The translations under genes and the position numbers were made by a program. From the NCBI GenBank assembly GCA_004554665.1, contig SFKY01000076.1, positions 1 through 11,435 on the forward strand: a stretch of 11,435 bases of DNA, read 5' to 3'. Below are positions 1 to 6,377 of the stretch, in pieces. Position 1 is the first letter of the stretch; each line of letters begins with the position of its first letter. The notes below the pieces were generated by a model. It was not told the origin of the DNA. It did not search any database and was given only the letters and a program-made list of their open reading frames with translations. The stretch is from Bacteroidales bacterium (GTDB lineage: Bacteria; Bacteroidota; Bacteroidia; Bacteroidales; Bacteroidaceae).

Positions 1-24
1 CATTACAGACACTTATATGATGAT

Positions 25-477
25 ATGAAAGATAGAATTAAGAAGATTATGGAGAGTCAGCACATGACGCAACAAGTGTTTGCCAGCTTCATCGAGATGT
101 CTCCCGCGACATTGAGTAGCATCTTCAACGACCGTACCAAACCAACGCTGAATATGGTTGAGGCTATCAAACGTAAGATTCCCAATCTCTCCACAGACTG
201 GTTGATGTTTGGAATAGGGTCCATGTACCTGGATAGTGCATCGGCTACGGATGCTGGATCCGCATCTGCTGTGCCGGCAAGTGGAGAGCGGATGCTCAAC
301 TTCGATGATGGGCAGCCTACCCTCTCTTCGGATTCCGCTGTTACGTTCTCGGATGTACCGAGGGTTTCTCCTACAATAAATACAGTGAAAATTATTGACA
401 AAAAACCACGCTCTATCACAGAGATTCGAATCTTTTATGATGACCAGACATGGGAAACTTTTGTCCCTAAGAAATGA
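25..477 (+). CDS. XRE-family helix-turn-helix transcriptional regulator
   Basis: This is a 150-residue protein, probably a cytoplasmic DNA-binding regulator. Residues 4-60 read as a Cro/C1-type helix-turn-helix: MTQQVFA (14-20) supplies the first helix and turn, SPATLSSIFNDRTKPTL (26-42) the recognition helix and following loop, and the domain ends with STDWLMFGIG (56-65), the usual end of this fold. Residues 70-128 are low-complexity and rich in Ser, Ala, Asp and Pro, which suggests a flexible linker. The last 20 residues (RSITEIRIFYDDQTWETFVP, 129-148) look like a short conserved beta-hairpin tail. No promoter is visible in the 24 bp upstream, so it may continue a transcript entering from the left. 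It stops 55 bp before pyrK, and a promoter element lies in that gap. Its target is unknown; control of the adjacent pyr genes or of itself is only a guess from position. The family call is firm. Confidence 0.85.
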   Translation: MKDRIKKIMESQHMTQQVFASFIEMSPATLSSIFNDRTKPTLNMVEAIKRKIPNLSTDWLMFGIGSMYLDSASATDAGSASAVPASGERMLNFDDGQPTLSSDSAVTFSDVPRVSPTINTVKIIDKKPRSITEIRIFYDDQTWETFVPKK

Positions 478-495
478 TATTTCCAAAATAATCCT

Positions 496-503
496 TATCT
501 TTG
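496..503 (+). promoter_or_regulatory. Bacteroidetes -7 promoter element ahead of pyrK
   Basis: TATCTTTG fits the Bacteroidetes -7 consensus TAnnTTTG and lies 29 bp before the pyrK ATG, placing transcription start near 509-511. No convincing -33 TTTG lies at the usual distance; the nearest TTTTG (459-463) is too far upstream. The element sits between the regulator stop and pyrK, so pyrK-pyrD probably has its own promoter. Confidence 0.55.
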
Positions 504-530
504 CGTTATAATCAATATGCAATGATAACG
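504..530. promoter_or_regulatory. Inverted repeat over the predicted pyrK transcription start
   Basis: CGTTAT (504-509) and ATAACG (525-530) are perfect 6-bp inverted arms separated by 15 bp. They follow directly after the -7 element and end two bases before the pyrK ATG. An arm spacing of about two helical turns would suit a dimeric repressor, and a helix-turn-helix gene lies immediately upstream. With such short arms in AT-rich DNA it could also be chance. Confidence 0.3.
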
Positions 531-532
531 TT

Positions 533-1309
533 ATGAAGAAGACTTGTCTGGACCTGATGGTATCATCGGTTGAGCAACTGAATGAGAAGTATGTCCTATT
601 GAAACTTACCCATTCCGAACCGTTGCCTCCCATGTTGCCGGGTCAGTTTGTAGAGGTCAGTGTGGGGCAGTCGCTGACCACATTCTTGCGTCGGCCCATT
701 TCTATCAATTACTATGATGCAGCAACCAACGAGTTATGGCTGTTGGTAGCTGTTGTCGGCGACGGCACCCGACAGCTTTCACAGGTTCGCGTGGGGGATT
801 GCGTCAACTGTCTGTTGCCGTTGGGCAATGGATTTACGATGCCGCAATCGGCCTCTGAGCGCATTTTGTTGGTAGGCGGTGGTGTCGGTGTGGCCCCTCT
901 GCTTTATTTTGGTCAGAAGATCAAAGAGATGGGCGGACAGCCAACCTTCTTGTTGGGAGCCCGGTCAAAGAAAGACCTGTTAGAGTTGGCAGAATTCGAG
1001 CGTTTGGGCGAGGTCTATGTCACTACCGAAGATGGAACTTTAGGTGAAAAGGGATTTGTGACCACTCATTCCATCCTCGATAAGGTGCGGTTTGACCAGA
1101 TATCCTGCTGCGGTCCGAAACCTATGATGGTGGCAGTGGCACGTTATGCCACCAAGGCCGACATTGCCTGCGAAGTATCGTTAGAGAATCTGATGGCATG
1201 CGGTCTGGGTGCATGCCTCTGTTGTGTAGAAAAGACCGTCGAGGGCAATCTGTGTGTTTGTAAAGAGGGTCCTGTGTTTAATATTAAGAGGTTATTATGG
1301 CAGCTTTAA
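533..1309 (+). CDS. pyrK: Dihydroorotate dehydrogenase B, electron-transfer subunit PyrK
   Basis: PyrK (258 residues) carries FAD and a [2Fe-2S] cluster and passes electrons from dihydroorotate, oxidised in the PyrD subunit, to NAD+. This serves the fourth step of de novo pyrimidine synthesis in the cytoplasm. An N-terminal ferredoxin-reductase-type beta barrel has the FAD motif RRPIS (53-57). The nucleotide-binding half opens with GGGVGVAP (115-122), and CGP follows at 193-195. The C-terminal cluster-binding segment has Cys223, Cys228, Cys231 and Cys243 in the family pattern C-x4-C-x2-C-xn-C, followed by EGPVF. Length is normal for PyrK. The ATG at 533 lies 29 bp after a -7 element. Its last 13 bp overlap pyrD, which implies translational coupling and balanced production of the two subunits. 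Other oxidoreductases share the fold, but the cluster pattern and the following pyrD make the call secure. Confidence 0.95.
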   Translation: MKKTCLDLMVSSVEQLNEKYVLLKLTHSEPLPPMLPGQFVEVSVGQSLTTFLRRPISINYYDAATNELWLLVAVVGDGTRQLSQVRVGDCVNCLLPLGNGFTMPQSASERILLVGGGVGVAPLLYFGQKIKEMGGQPTFLLGARSKKDLLELAEFERLGEVYVTTEDGTLGEKGFVTTHSILDKVRFDQISCCGPKPMMVAVARYATKADIACEVSLENLMACGLGACLCCVEKTVEGNLCVCKEGPVFNIKRLLWQL

Positions 1310-2208
1310 ATGTAAAGATAAATGATATCGAGTTCAAGAATCCCGTGATGACGGCATCGGGCACGTTTGGATATGGTCTTGAGTTCGCTGATTTGGTGCC
1401 TCTGCACGAGTTGGGTGGCATCATAGTAAAAGGTACGACCCTCCTGCCGCGCGAGGGAAACGACTATCCACGCATGGCGGAAGTCTCTGCTGGAATGTTG
1501 AACTGTGTGGGTCTCCAAAACAAGGGCGTAGACTATTTCTGTTCGACTATTTACCCGAAAGTGAAGGGTATCGACACGCACATGATTGTGAATGTGAGCG
1601 GCAGCAGCCCTGAGGATTATGCCGAATGTGCAGCACGCATCGATGTCCTCGATAAGATTCCTGCCATTGAGTTGAATATCTCCTGCCCCAATGTGAAGGA
1701 CGGCGGCATGGCCTTTGGTGTGACCTGTTCCGGAGCAGCCAGTGTTGTCAAGGCTGTAAGGAAGCGCTACCACAAGACATTGATAGTCAAACTTTCACCC
1801 AATGTCACCGATATTGCCGAGATTGCCCGTGCTTGCGAGGCAGAGGGTGCCGATAGCGTATCGCTCATCAACACGCTGATGGGAATGGCCATTGACACCG
1901 AGCGTCGTCGCCCCAAATTGAGTATCAATACGGGTGGATTGAGTGGTCCGGCTGTCAAGCCTGTGGCCCTGCGGATGGTTTGGCAAGTGGCGCGGGCGGT
2001 CAAGATTCCCGTCATAGGTCTTGGAGGAATCAGCAATGCCCAAGACGCCATCGAATTCTTCATGGCTGGTGCGACGGCCATAGAGATTGGCACCGCCAAC
2101 TTTATCGATCCCACCGTTACTATCAAGGTCAAGGAGGGTATCAACGACTGGTTGGACAGTCATGGTTGCAGTAGCATCCATGAGATTATCGGAGCCATCA
2201 ACAGTTGA
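1297..2208 (+). CDS. pyrD: Dihydroorotate dehydrogenase B, catalytic subunit (class 1B PyrD)
   Basis: This 303-residue FMN-dependent TIM-barrel enzyme oxidises dihydroorotate to orotate and, with PyrK, uses NAD+ as acceptor. Visible family features are the N-terminal FMN-contacting NPVMTASGTFGYG (15-27), KGTT (45-48), the substrate loop NCVGLQNKG (69-77), and NISCPNVKDGG (127-137). Cys130 in that last segment is the catalytic base; a cysteine here marks class 1 enzymes, whereas class 2 membrane enzymes use serine. Lys165, the Asn-Thr pair at 192-193, and GLGGIS (241-246) with IGTANF (264-269) complete the flavin phosphate site. The length and the presence of PyrK identify class 1B. The start overlaps the pyrK end by 13 bp. 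No recognisable intrinsic terminator follows the stop. Confidence 0.96.
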   Translation: MAALNVKINDIEFKNPVMTASGTFGYGLEFADLVPLHELGGIIVKGTTLLPREGNDYPRMAEVSAGMLNCVGLQNKGVDYFCSTIYPKVKGIDTHMIVNVSGSSPEDYAECAARIDVLDKIPAIELNISCPNVKDGGMAFGVTCSGAASVVKAVRKRYHKTLIVKLSPNVTDIAEIARACEAEGADSVSLINTLMGMAIDTERRRPKLSINTGGLSGPAVKPVALRMVWQVARAVKIPVIGLGGISNAQDAIEFFMAGATAIEIGTANFIDPTVTIKVKEGINDWLDSHGCSSIHEIIGAINS

Positions 2209-2346
2209 TGTCTTCACCCTTATACGGTTGTGGCGTTTGTGGTATTAATTGTTGCTGACACCTAAGCAAAAGGCCATCGGCAAGAAAAAATACGCGCAAT
2301 TAGTAAAAATAAACACTAAATCGAATTACGTATCAGATTTTATGCT

Positions 2347-2354
2347 TACCTTTG
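2347..2354 (+). promoter_or_regulatory. Bacteroidetes -7 element, probable promoter of the DUF4827-glmM unit
   Basis: TACCTTTG matches TAnnTTTG. Its last five bases are the first bases of the left arm of the hairpin at 2350-2400, so transcription would start near 2360, inside the hairpin. No clear -33 TTTG is visible at the normal distance; the upstream stretch is AT-rich. It is the best promoter candidate in the gap before 2526. Confidence 0.45.
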
Positions 2355-2400
2355 TCCTGCGTTCCATCCTTATTATAATAGGTGGATGGGCAGGACAAAG
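2350..2400. repeat. Strong hairpin with two inward-facing -7 elements
   Basis: CTTTGTCCTGC (2350-2360) and GCAGGACAAAG (2390-2400) are perfect 11-bp arms. After a GTT bulge (2361-2363) the stem continues as CCATCC (2364-2369) with GGATGG (2384-2389), giving 17 pairs. The 14-nt loop contains the self-complementary TATTATAATA (2371-2380). The left outer edge is part of TACCTTTG on the plus strand (2347-2354). The right outer edge, read on the minus strand, is TATCTTTG (2403-2396), also a perfect -7 consensus. No T-run follows, so it is not an ordinary intrinsic terminator. Confidence 0.7.
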
Positions 2401-2525
2401 ATAGGTGATATTCACCCGTTGTAGTCCTGTAGGTTAGGCAAGGTTGGCTCTTATGGATAATAGGCGTGCTTTGCAGGAGAAAAATTAGGAACAATAACCA
2501 ATATACATATAACAATTAATAACGG

Positions 2526-3164
2526 ATGAATAAACTTTCGTATATATTCCTGTTGTTTTTAGGAATATCCATGTTGGTCGCCTGCGACGACACCGAGACT
2601 TATGCAGAGATGAAGGCCAAGGAGCGCGCGGCCATTAACAAGTACATCGCCGACTCGGCTGTCACGGTCATTTCCGAAGCACAGTTCAAGGCCAACAACT
2701 ATACCACAGATGTTAGTAAGAATGAGTTCGTGCTTTTCGAGAGCAATGGTGTCTACATGCAGATTGTGCGCCAGGGATGCGGTGAGAAGCTGAAAGACGG
2801 TGAAACAAGCTATGCCCTCTGCCGGTTTACCGAGCGCAATCTGATGACCGACTCGCTCCAGCTCAGCAACGACGTGCTGTATTGGTCGTCCATGCCCGAA
2901 AAAATGTCGGTAACCAATACCTCCGGCACCTTTACCGCATCTTTTGTGTCAGAAGAAAGTCTGATGACCTACGCCTATGGCAGCACCTCTGTGCCTGCCG
3001 GATGGCTGGTTCCTTTTACCTATATCAAGTTAGGACGTCCGGCTGCGGCCGATGAGGAAATAGCCAAGGTCAGGCTCATCGTGCCGGCGGCACAGGGACA
3101 GCCATACGCATCACAGTATGTGTATCCGTGTCTGTATGACATCACCTACGAACGTGGTCGATAA
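2526..3164 (+). CDS. DUF4827-type lipoprotein with an FKBP-like C-terminal region
   Basis: A 212-residue exported lipoprotein. The signal peptide is residues 1-19, with hydrophobic YIFLLFLGISML and lipobox LVAC, so Cys20 is the predicted lipidated residue. The mature start CDDTE is acidic, which resembles the signals that send some Bacteroidetes lipoproteins to the cell surface, but location is not proven. From memory of the family it matches DUF4827, found next to glmM in many Bacteroidales. The ending (VPFTYIKLGR at 162-171, then a stretch closing with YPCLYDITYE at 200-209) resembles the closing strands of FKBP-type peptidyl-prolyl isomerases. Whether it has isomerase activity is unknown. 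The stop lies 20 bp before glmM, so the two are probably one transcript. No enzyme active site can be named. Confidence 0.8.
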   Translation: MNKLSYIFLLFLGISMLVACDDTETYAEMKAKERAAINKYIADSAVTVISEAQFKANNYTTDVSKNEFVLFESNGVYMQIVRQGCGEKLKDGETSYALCRFTERNLMTDSLQLSNDVLYWSSMPEKMSVTNTSGTFTASFVSEESLMTYAYGSTSVPAGWLVPFTYIKLGRPAAADEEIAKVRLIVPAAQGQPYASQYVYPCLYDITYERGR

Positions 3165-3184
3165 AACCTATATACGATATTTAT

Positions 3185-4570
3185 ATGACTCTCATCAAAT
3201 CAATCTCAGGAATCAGGGGTACCATCGGAGGCAGAACCGGTGATACGTTGAACCCATTGGACATTGTCAAGTTTACATCTGCCTATGCCACATTCATCGC
3301 CAAGTCGGGCAAGAGTCGCAAGATTGTTGTGGGCCGCGACGCCCGCATCTCAGGCGAGATGGTGGCCAACGTTGTGTGCGGTACGCTCATGGGCATGGGC
3401 TACGATGTGATCGACATCGGGCTGGCCACCACACCTACCACCGAGTTGGCTGTCAGATGGGCGCAGGCCGATGGTGGTATCATCGTCACGGCCAGCCACA
3501 ATCCCCGTCAGTGGAACGCATTGAAGCTCCTCAATGCCGAAGGTGAATTTTTGACCAAGGATGATGGCAACGAAGTGTTGGCTATTGCCGAGCGCGAGGA
3601 CTTCGAGTTTGCCGATGTAGACCATCTCGGTCACTATACGGTAGACGATTCGTTCAACCGTCGCCACATCGAGAGCGTGCTGGCTTTGCCGCTCGTAGAC
3701 GCAGAGGCCATCCGCAATGCCCATTTCAAGGTGGTGGTAGATGCCATCAACTCTGTGGGCGGTGTTATCCTTCCCGACTTGCTCGATGCCCTGGGTGTAG
3801 AATACAAGATATTGAATGCTGAGCCCACCGGCGACTTCGCACACAATCCTGAACCCTTGGCCAAGAACCTTGGCGGCATCATGGTCGAGGTCGCCCAGGG
3901 TGGTTACGACCTCGGCATAGTGGTCGATCCCGACGTAGACCGTCTCGCCTTCATACAGGAAGATGGCGAAATGTACGGCGAGGAGTACACACTGGTCACC
4001 GTGGCCGACTATATCCTCGACCATGTCAAGGGCGATACCGTCAGCAATCTCAGCAGTACCCGTGCCCTGCGCGATGTTACCGAGCGTCATGGCGGCACTT
4101 ACTATGCCTCTGCCGTGGGCGAGGTCAACGTGACCACCAAGATGAAGGCCGTGGGAGCCGTCATCGGTGGCGAGGGCAACGGTGGTGTCATCTATCCCGG
4201 TAGCCACTATGGCCGCGACGCACTCGTAGGTATCGCACTCTTCCTCTCTTCGTTGGCTCAGAAGGGACTCAAGGCAAGCGAACTGCGCAAGACTTTCCCC
4301 AACTACTTCATCGCCAAGAACCGCATCGACCTCACACCCGAGACCGATGTAGACGCTATCCTCGTCAAGGTGAAGGAGCTGTATGGCCGAGAGGCAGGTG
4401 TGACGGTGACCGATATCGACGGCGTGAAGCTCGACTTCCCCGATCGCTGGGTTCATCTTCGCAAGAGCAATACCGAGCCCATTATCCGTGTCTACAGCGA
4501 GGCTTCTACGATGGAAGAGGCCGATGCACTCGGCAAGAAACTCATGGACGTAGTCTACAGCATGCAGTAA
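3185..4570 (+). CDS. glmM: Phosphoglucosamine mutase
   Basis: The enzyme (461 residues) belongs to the alpha-D-phosphohexomutase superfamily. As GlmM it converts glucosamine-6-phosphate to glucosamine-1-phosphate, a cytoplasmic step toward UDP-GlcNAc for peptidoglycan and lipopolysaccharide. All four superfamily signatures are visible: the phosphoserine loop TASHNP (102-107, active Ser104), the Mg2+ loop DPDVDR (248-253), the sugar-binding loop GEGNGG (329-334), and the phosphate-binding loop RKSNTEP (426-432) in domain 4. The opening IKSISGIRGTIGG (4-16) is also typical. Bacteroidetes members often carry the general name phosphoglucomutase/phosphomannomutase, so GlmM specificity is inferred from overall resemblance and the GEGNGG loop; a phosphomannomutase role cannot be fully excluded. 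It starts 20 bp after the DUF4827 lipoprotein and ends 24 bp before a strong terminator. Confidence 0.88.
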   Translation: MTLIKSISGIRGTIGGRTGDTLNPLDIVKFTSAYATFIAKSGKSRKIVVGRDARISGEMVANVVCGTLMGMGYDVIDIGLATTPTTELAVRWAQADGGIIVTASHNPRQWNALKLLNAEGEFLTKDDGNEVLAIAEREDFEFADVDHLGHYTVDDSFNRRHIESVLALPLVDAEAIRNAHFKVVVDAINSVGGVILPDLLDALGVEYKILNAEPTGDFAHNPEPLAKNLGGIMVEVAQGGYDLGIVVDPDVDRLAFIQEDGEMYGEEYTLVTVADYILDHVKGDTVSNLSSTRALRDVTERHGGTYYASAVGEVNVTTKMKAVGAVIGGEGNGGVIYPGSHYGRDALVGIALFLSSLAQKGLKASELRKTFPNYFIAKNRIDLTPETDVDAILVKVKELYGREAGVTVTDIDGVKLDFPDRWVHLRKSNTEPIIRVYSEASTMEEADALGKKLMDVVYSMQ

Positions 4571-4594
4571 CCGCATCTCAGTAGGTACCTTATA

Positions 4595-4642
4595 AGCATC
4601 GCCCGCATGACAGAAGGCTGTCGTGCGGGCGATATGCTTTTT
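4595..4642 (+). terminator. Intrinsic terminator after glmM
   Basis: The left arm AGCATCGCCCGCATGACAG starts at 4595. The right arm CTGTCGTGCGGGCGATATGC ends at 4637, across an AAGG loop. Pairing is complete apart from one T-G wobble and a 2-nt AT bulge near the base. Five T residues (4638-4642) follow at once. The long GC-rich stem plus T-run 24 bp after the glmM stop is a textbook Rho-independent terminator for the plus strand. On the minus strand the flanking A/T bases are less favourable. Confidence 0.9.
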
Positions 4643-4684
4643 GTTGGGTGTAGTCTTTGGGCTGTGCGGTGATGGCAGTTGGCT

Positions 4685-4754
4685 GGGCTATTTGCGGCAT
4701 TTAGCCCTCGCAAATGCCATCTTTAGCGTCGTAGAGGTGGCCTTTAGCTTTTTT
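4685..4754. repeat. Palindromic repeat R1 at the 3' end of queG
   Basis: This block contains three related units: GGCATTTAGC (4696-4705), CAAATGCCATCTTTAGCG (4711-4728) and GGTGGCCTTTAGCTTTT (4736-4752). The second and third differ from units of repeat R2 (9887-9951) at two and one positions, and the first is an exact 10-mer match to R2. Internal hairpins include GGGCTA/TAGCCC (4685-4707) and pairing between units in opposite orientation. The queG stop codon (4744-4746) lies inside the last unit, so the repeat supplies the end of that reading frame. A T-run follows on the plus strand, so it could back up the glmM terminator. Confidence 0.7.
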
Positions 4755-5688
4755 GGGGGGTGTTCTCTTCCACGGCGTGTATGTTGCGCATCAGGCCGCT
4801 GTACTTGGCCCGCTTCACAGCACTTCCCTTAAACAGCTTGCGATACGTCTCCTCCGTAAGCTGTGTCCAGTCTTCCCTCCGCATCTGCAGCAGCAGGGGC
4901 GACGGCTGTAGCTCCGGATGCGAGTTGGCTACAGCCTTTTGGTTCCACGGACAAGCCTGCTGGCAGCGGTCGCATCCATAGATACAGTTGCCCATTGCAG
5001 CCTTGGCCTCTTCGGTCAGCGCTCCACGATTCTCTATCGTCTGATAACTCAGGCACCGGTTGGCGTCCAGCCTGCTGCCTTGCTCACCCTCCAGCGTCAG
5101 TGCCTGTGTGGGACATGCGGCTATGCAGCGCCGGCAGTTGCCGCATCGGTTGGGCATCGGCGTGTCGTAGGTCAGTCCGATGTCCAGAAACAGTTCGCCC
5201 AGGAAAAACATGCTGCCCCCTCCGGGGATGATCAGCTGCTGGCTGCGCCCTATCCATCCTATCCCTGCTTGCTGTGCCCAGTATCGCTCCAGCACGGGAG
5301 CAGTATCCACGAAGCAGCGGAATCCCTCGCTGATACCAAGGTTGGCCGCCAGCTGCCATAGCTTGCGTTTCATCACATCGTGATAGTCTTGCCCCAGTGC
5401 ATAAGCCGCTATCTGGTAGCTCTCTGCCGAAAGGGGTACGGCAGGCGTATAGTTGAGCGCCACACACACGATGCTTTTCACGCCCGGCATGAGTAGCCGT
5501 GGGTCCAGCCGCTTCTCCACATGCTCGTACATATAGTGCATGTCGGCAAAATCGTGCCGCTCCATGCACTGCCTGAACTTATTGGCATAGGCTTCGTCCA
5601 CGCGGTCGGCACGGGCGATGCCGCAGGCGAAAAAGCCGAGACGTTTGGCCTCGGCTTTGATGTCGTCACTCGAAAATCTTAAATTCAT
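4744..5688 (-). CDS. queG: Epoxyqueuosine reductase
   Basis: QueG reduces epoxyqueuosine to queuosine in the wobble position of GUN-anticodon tRNAs, using cobalamin and two [4Fe-4S] clusters, in the cytoplasm. In this 314-residue protein the N-terminal opening EAKRLGFFACGIARA (13-27) is typical. FVDTAPVLER (126-135) carries the expected catalytic Asp128, and IGRSQQLI and FFLGE (161-165) belong to the cobalamin-binding region. Ferredoxin-like cysteines appear as C182-x2-C185-x2-C188-x3-C192-P, Cys212, and C235-x3-C239-x2-C242-x3-C246-P. The family ending with KRAKYSGLMRNI (292-303) is present. The C-terminal repeat domain of some homologues is absent, as I expect for the short Bacteroidetes form. 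The start overlaps the deacetylase end by 23 bp in another frame, which implies translational coupling. The stop falls in repeat R1. Confidence 0.94.
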   Translation of the reverse strand: MNLRFSSDDIKAEAKRLGFFACGIARADRVDEAYANKFRQCMERHDFADMHYMYEHVEKRLDPRLLMPGVKSIVCVALNYTPAVPLSAESYQIAAYALGQDYHDVMKRKLWQLAANLGISEGFRCFVDTAPVLERYWAQQAGIGWIGRSQQLIIPGGGSMFFLGELFLDIGLTYDTPMPNRCGNCRRCIAACPTQALTLEGEQGSRLDANRCLSYQTIENRGALTEEAKAAMGNCIYGCDRCQQACPWNQKAVANSHPELQPSPLLLQMRREDWTQLTEETYRKLFKGSAVKRAKYSGLMRNIHAVEENTPQKS

Positions 5689-6277
5689 ATCCCTGTTCTT
5701 TCAGCCATTTCAGTGCAGCGGGCAGTGCATAGTGCAGCTTGTCGATGCTCTTGGTCGAATCGTGAAAGGTGATGATCGACCCGTTTCTCACATACCGCTT
5801 CACATTGTTGAGCACATCCTCGCCCGTCATCCATTTCGAGTAGTCGCGCGTCACCAGGTCCCACATCACGATACGGTACTTGCGGTTGATCCACCAGTAT
5901 ACCGTGCGGCGCATCAGCCCGTGTGGCGGTCTGAAGAGGTGGGCATGTATCAGTTCGTTGGCCTTCTGCACATTCATGGCGTAGGTGATGGCCATGTGCT
6001 TGTAGGCACCCAGATGGTTGAAAGTGTGGTTCCCCACCTGGTGTCCCTCGGCCACTATCTGGTTGTAGAGGTCATGGTGGCGCAAGACATTCTCACCTAC
6101 CATGAAAAACGTAGCCTTGGCTCCATATTCCCGTAGCGTGTCGAGGATGAAGGGGGTCGATTCGGGGATAGGCCCGTCATCGAAGGTGAGATAGACGGCC
6201 CGCTCGCGTTTGTCCATGCGCCAGATGGCTTTCGGATAGAGCCATCGTAGCCAGATAGAAGGTTGCTCGATAAACAT
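5666..6277 (-). CDS. Polysaccharide deacetylase, NodB homology domain
   Basis: A compact 203-residue carbohydrate esterase of the CE4/NodB type, expected to remove N-acetyl (or related acyl) groups from a glycan using a metal bound by Asp-His-His. All core motifs are visible: TFDDGP (31-36, Asp33 catalytic base and Asp34 metal ligand), HTFNH (84-88, metal ligands His84 and His88), RPPHG (116-120), the WD and DYSKW region (139-149), and FHDS (171-174, His172). There is no clear cleavable signal peptide; residues 1-20 include the aromatic segment IWLRWLYP, so it may be cytoplasmic or loosely membrane-associated. The substrate (peptidoglycan, lipid-linked sugar or capsule) cannot be read from sequence. 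It overlaps queG by 23 bp and follows the DUF2723 gene after a 100-bp gap with two hairpins; no -7 element was found in that gap. Confidence 0.9.
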   Translation of the reverse strand: MFIEQPSIWLRWLYPKAIWRMDKRERAVYLTFDDGPIPESTPFILDTLREYGAKATFFMVGENVLRHHDLYNQIVAEGHQVGNHTFNHLGAYKHMAITYAMNVQKANELIHAHLFRPPHGLMRRTVYWWINRKYRIVMWDLVTRDYSKWMTGEDVLNNVKRYVRNGSIITFHDSTKSIDKLHYALPAALKWLKEQGYEFKIFE

Positions 6278-6304
6278 AGTTTTGTGGGAAGTTTTTTTAG
6301 GTAA

Positions 6305-6339
6305 AATCCTTGTGATTCCGGTCAGGAATCACAAGGATT
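6305..6339 (-). terminator. Hairpin terminator or processing site after the DUF2723 gene
   Basis: AATCCTTGTGATTCC (6305-6319) and GGAATCACAAGGATT (6325-6339) are a perfect 15-bp inverted repeat with a 5-nt loop. Read on the minus strand, the stem ends in GGATTTTACC, so four T residues span its base; that is a modest T-run. It lies 39 bp after the DUF2723 stop and 28 bp before the deacetylase start. It may terminate most transcripts, attenuate read-through into the deacetylase and queG, or protect the upstream mRNA. Confidence 0.65.
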
Positions 6340-6344
6340 GAGCG

Positions 6345-6362
6345 CATCCCCGTCTGGGGATG
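6345..6362. repeat. Second small hairpin in the DUF2723-deacetylase gap
   Basis: CATCCCC (6345-6351) and GGGGATG (6356-6362) form a perfect 7-bp stem with a 4-nt GTCT loop. It lies 15 bp after the DUF2723 stop and only 5 bp from the larger hairpin at 6305-6339, so the minus-strand mRNA would fold into two adjacent stems. There is no T-run, so alone it is not a terminator. Confidence 0.6.
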
Positions 6363-6377
6363 ACAGTGGGTTCTCGT

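Larger units (their letters stand above)
2209..2525. other. 317-bp intergenic region between pyrD and the DUF4827 gene
   Basis: I see no protein-coding gene here on either strand; the one open frame, on the minus strand at 2333-2515, lacks any family feature and covers the hairpin. The first 120 bp are AT-rich and featureless, with no clear pyrD terminator. The middle holds a plus-strand -7 element (2347-2354) overlapping a strong hairpin (2350-2400), then a small perfect inverted repeat GGTGA/TCACC (2404-2416). The remaining 110 bp are leader sequence without a Shine-Dalgarno match. If the promoter call is right, the mRNA has a leader of about 165 nt. Confidence 0.6.

Noticed and set aside
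13..633. 206-codon open frame on the minus strand across the regulator and the pyrK start
   Set aside because: It overlaps two supported plus-strand genes and their promoter gap, and its product has no recognisable domain.
2350..2400. Invertible promoter of the Bacteroides capsule type
   Set aside because: The inverted arms are only 29 bp apart, too close for the usual invertible segment, and no recombinase gene is nearby. A hairpin or operator is more likely.
2333..2515. 60-codon minus-strand open frame in the pyrD-DUF4827 gap
   Set aside because: It lies across the hairpin, and its sequence shows no family match, credible signal or start context.
3350..4576. 408-codon open frame on the minus strand opposite glmM
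   Set aside because: glmM shows all four phosphohexomutase motifs on the plus strand. The antisense frame has His/Val/Gly-rich composition, no family resemblance and runs through the whole glmM frame.
4623..4832. 69-codon plus-strand open frame after glmM
   Set aside because: It starts inside the glmM terminator, passes through repeat R1 and overlaps the end of queG, so it is almost certainly not a gene.
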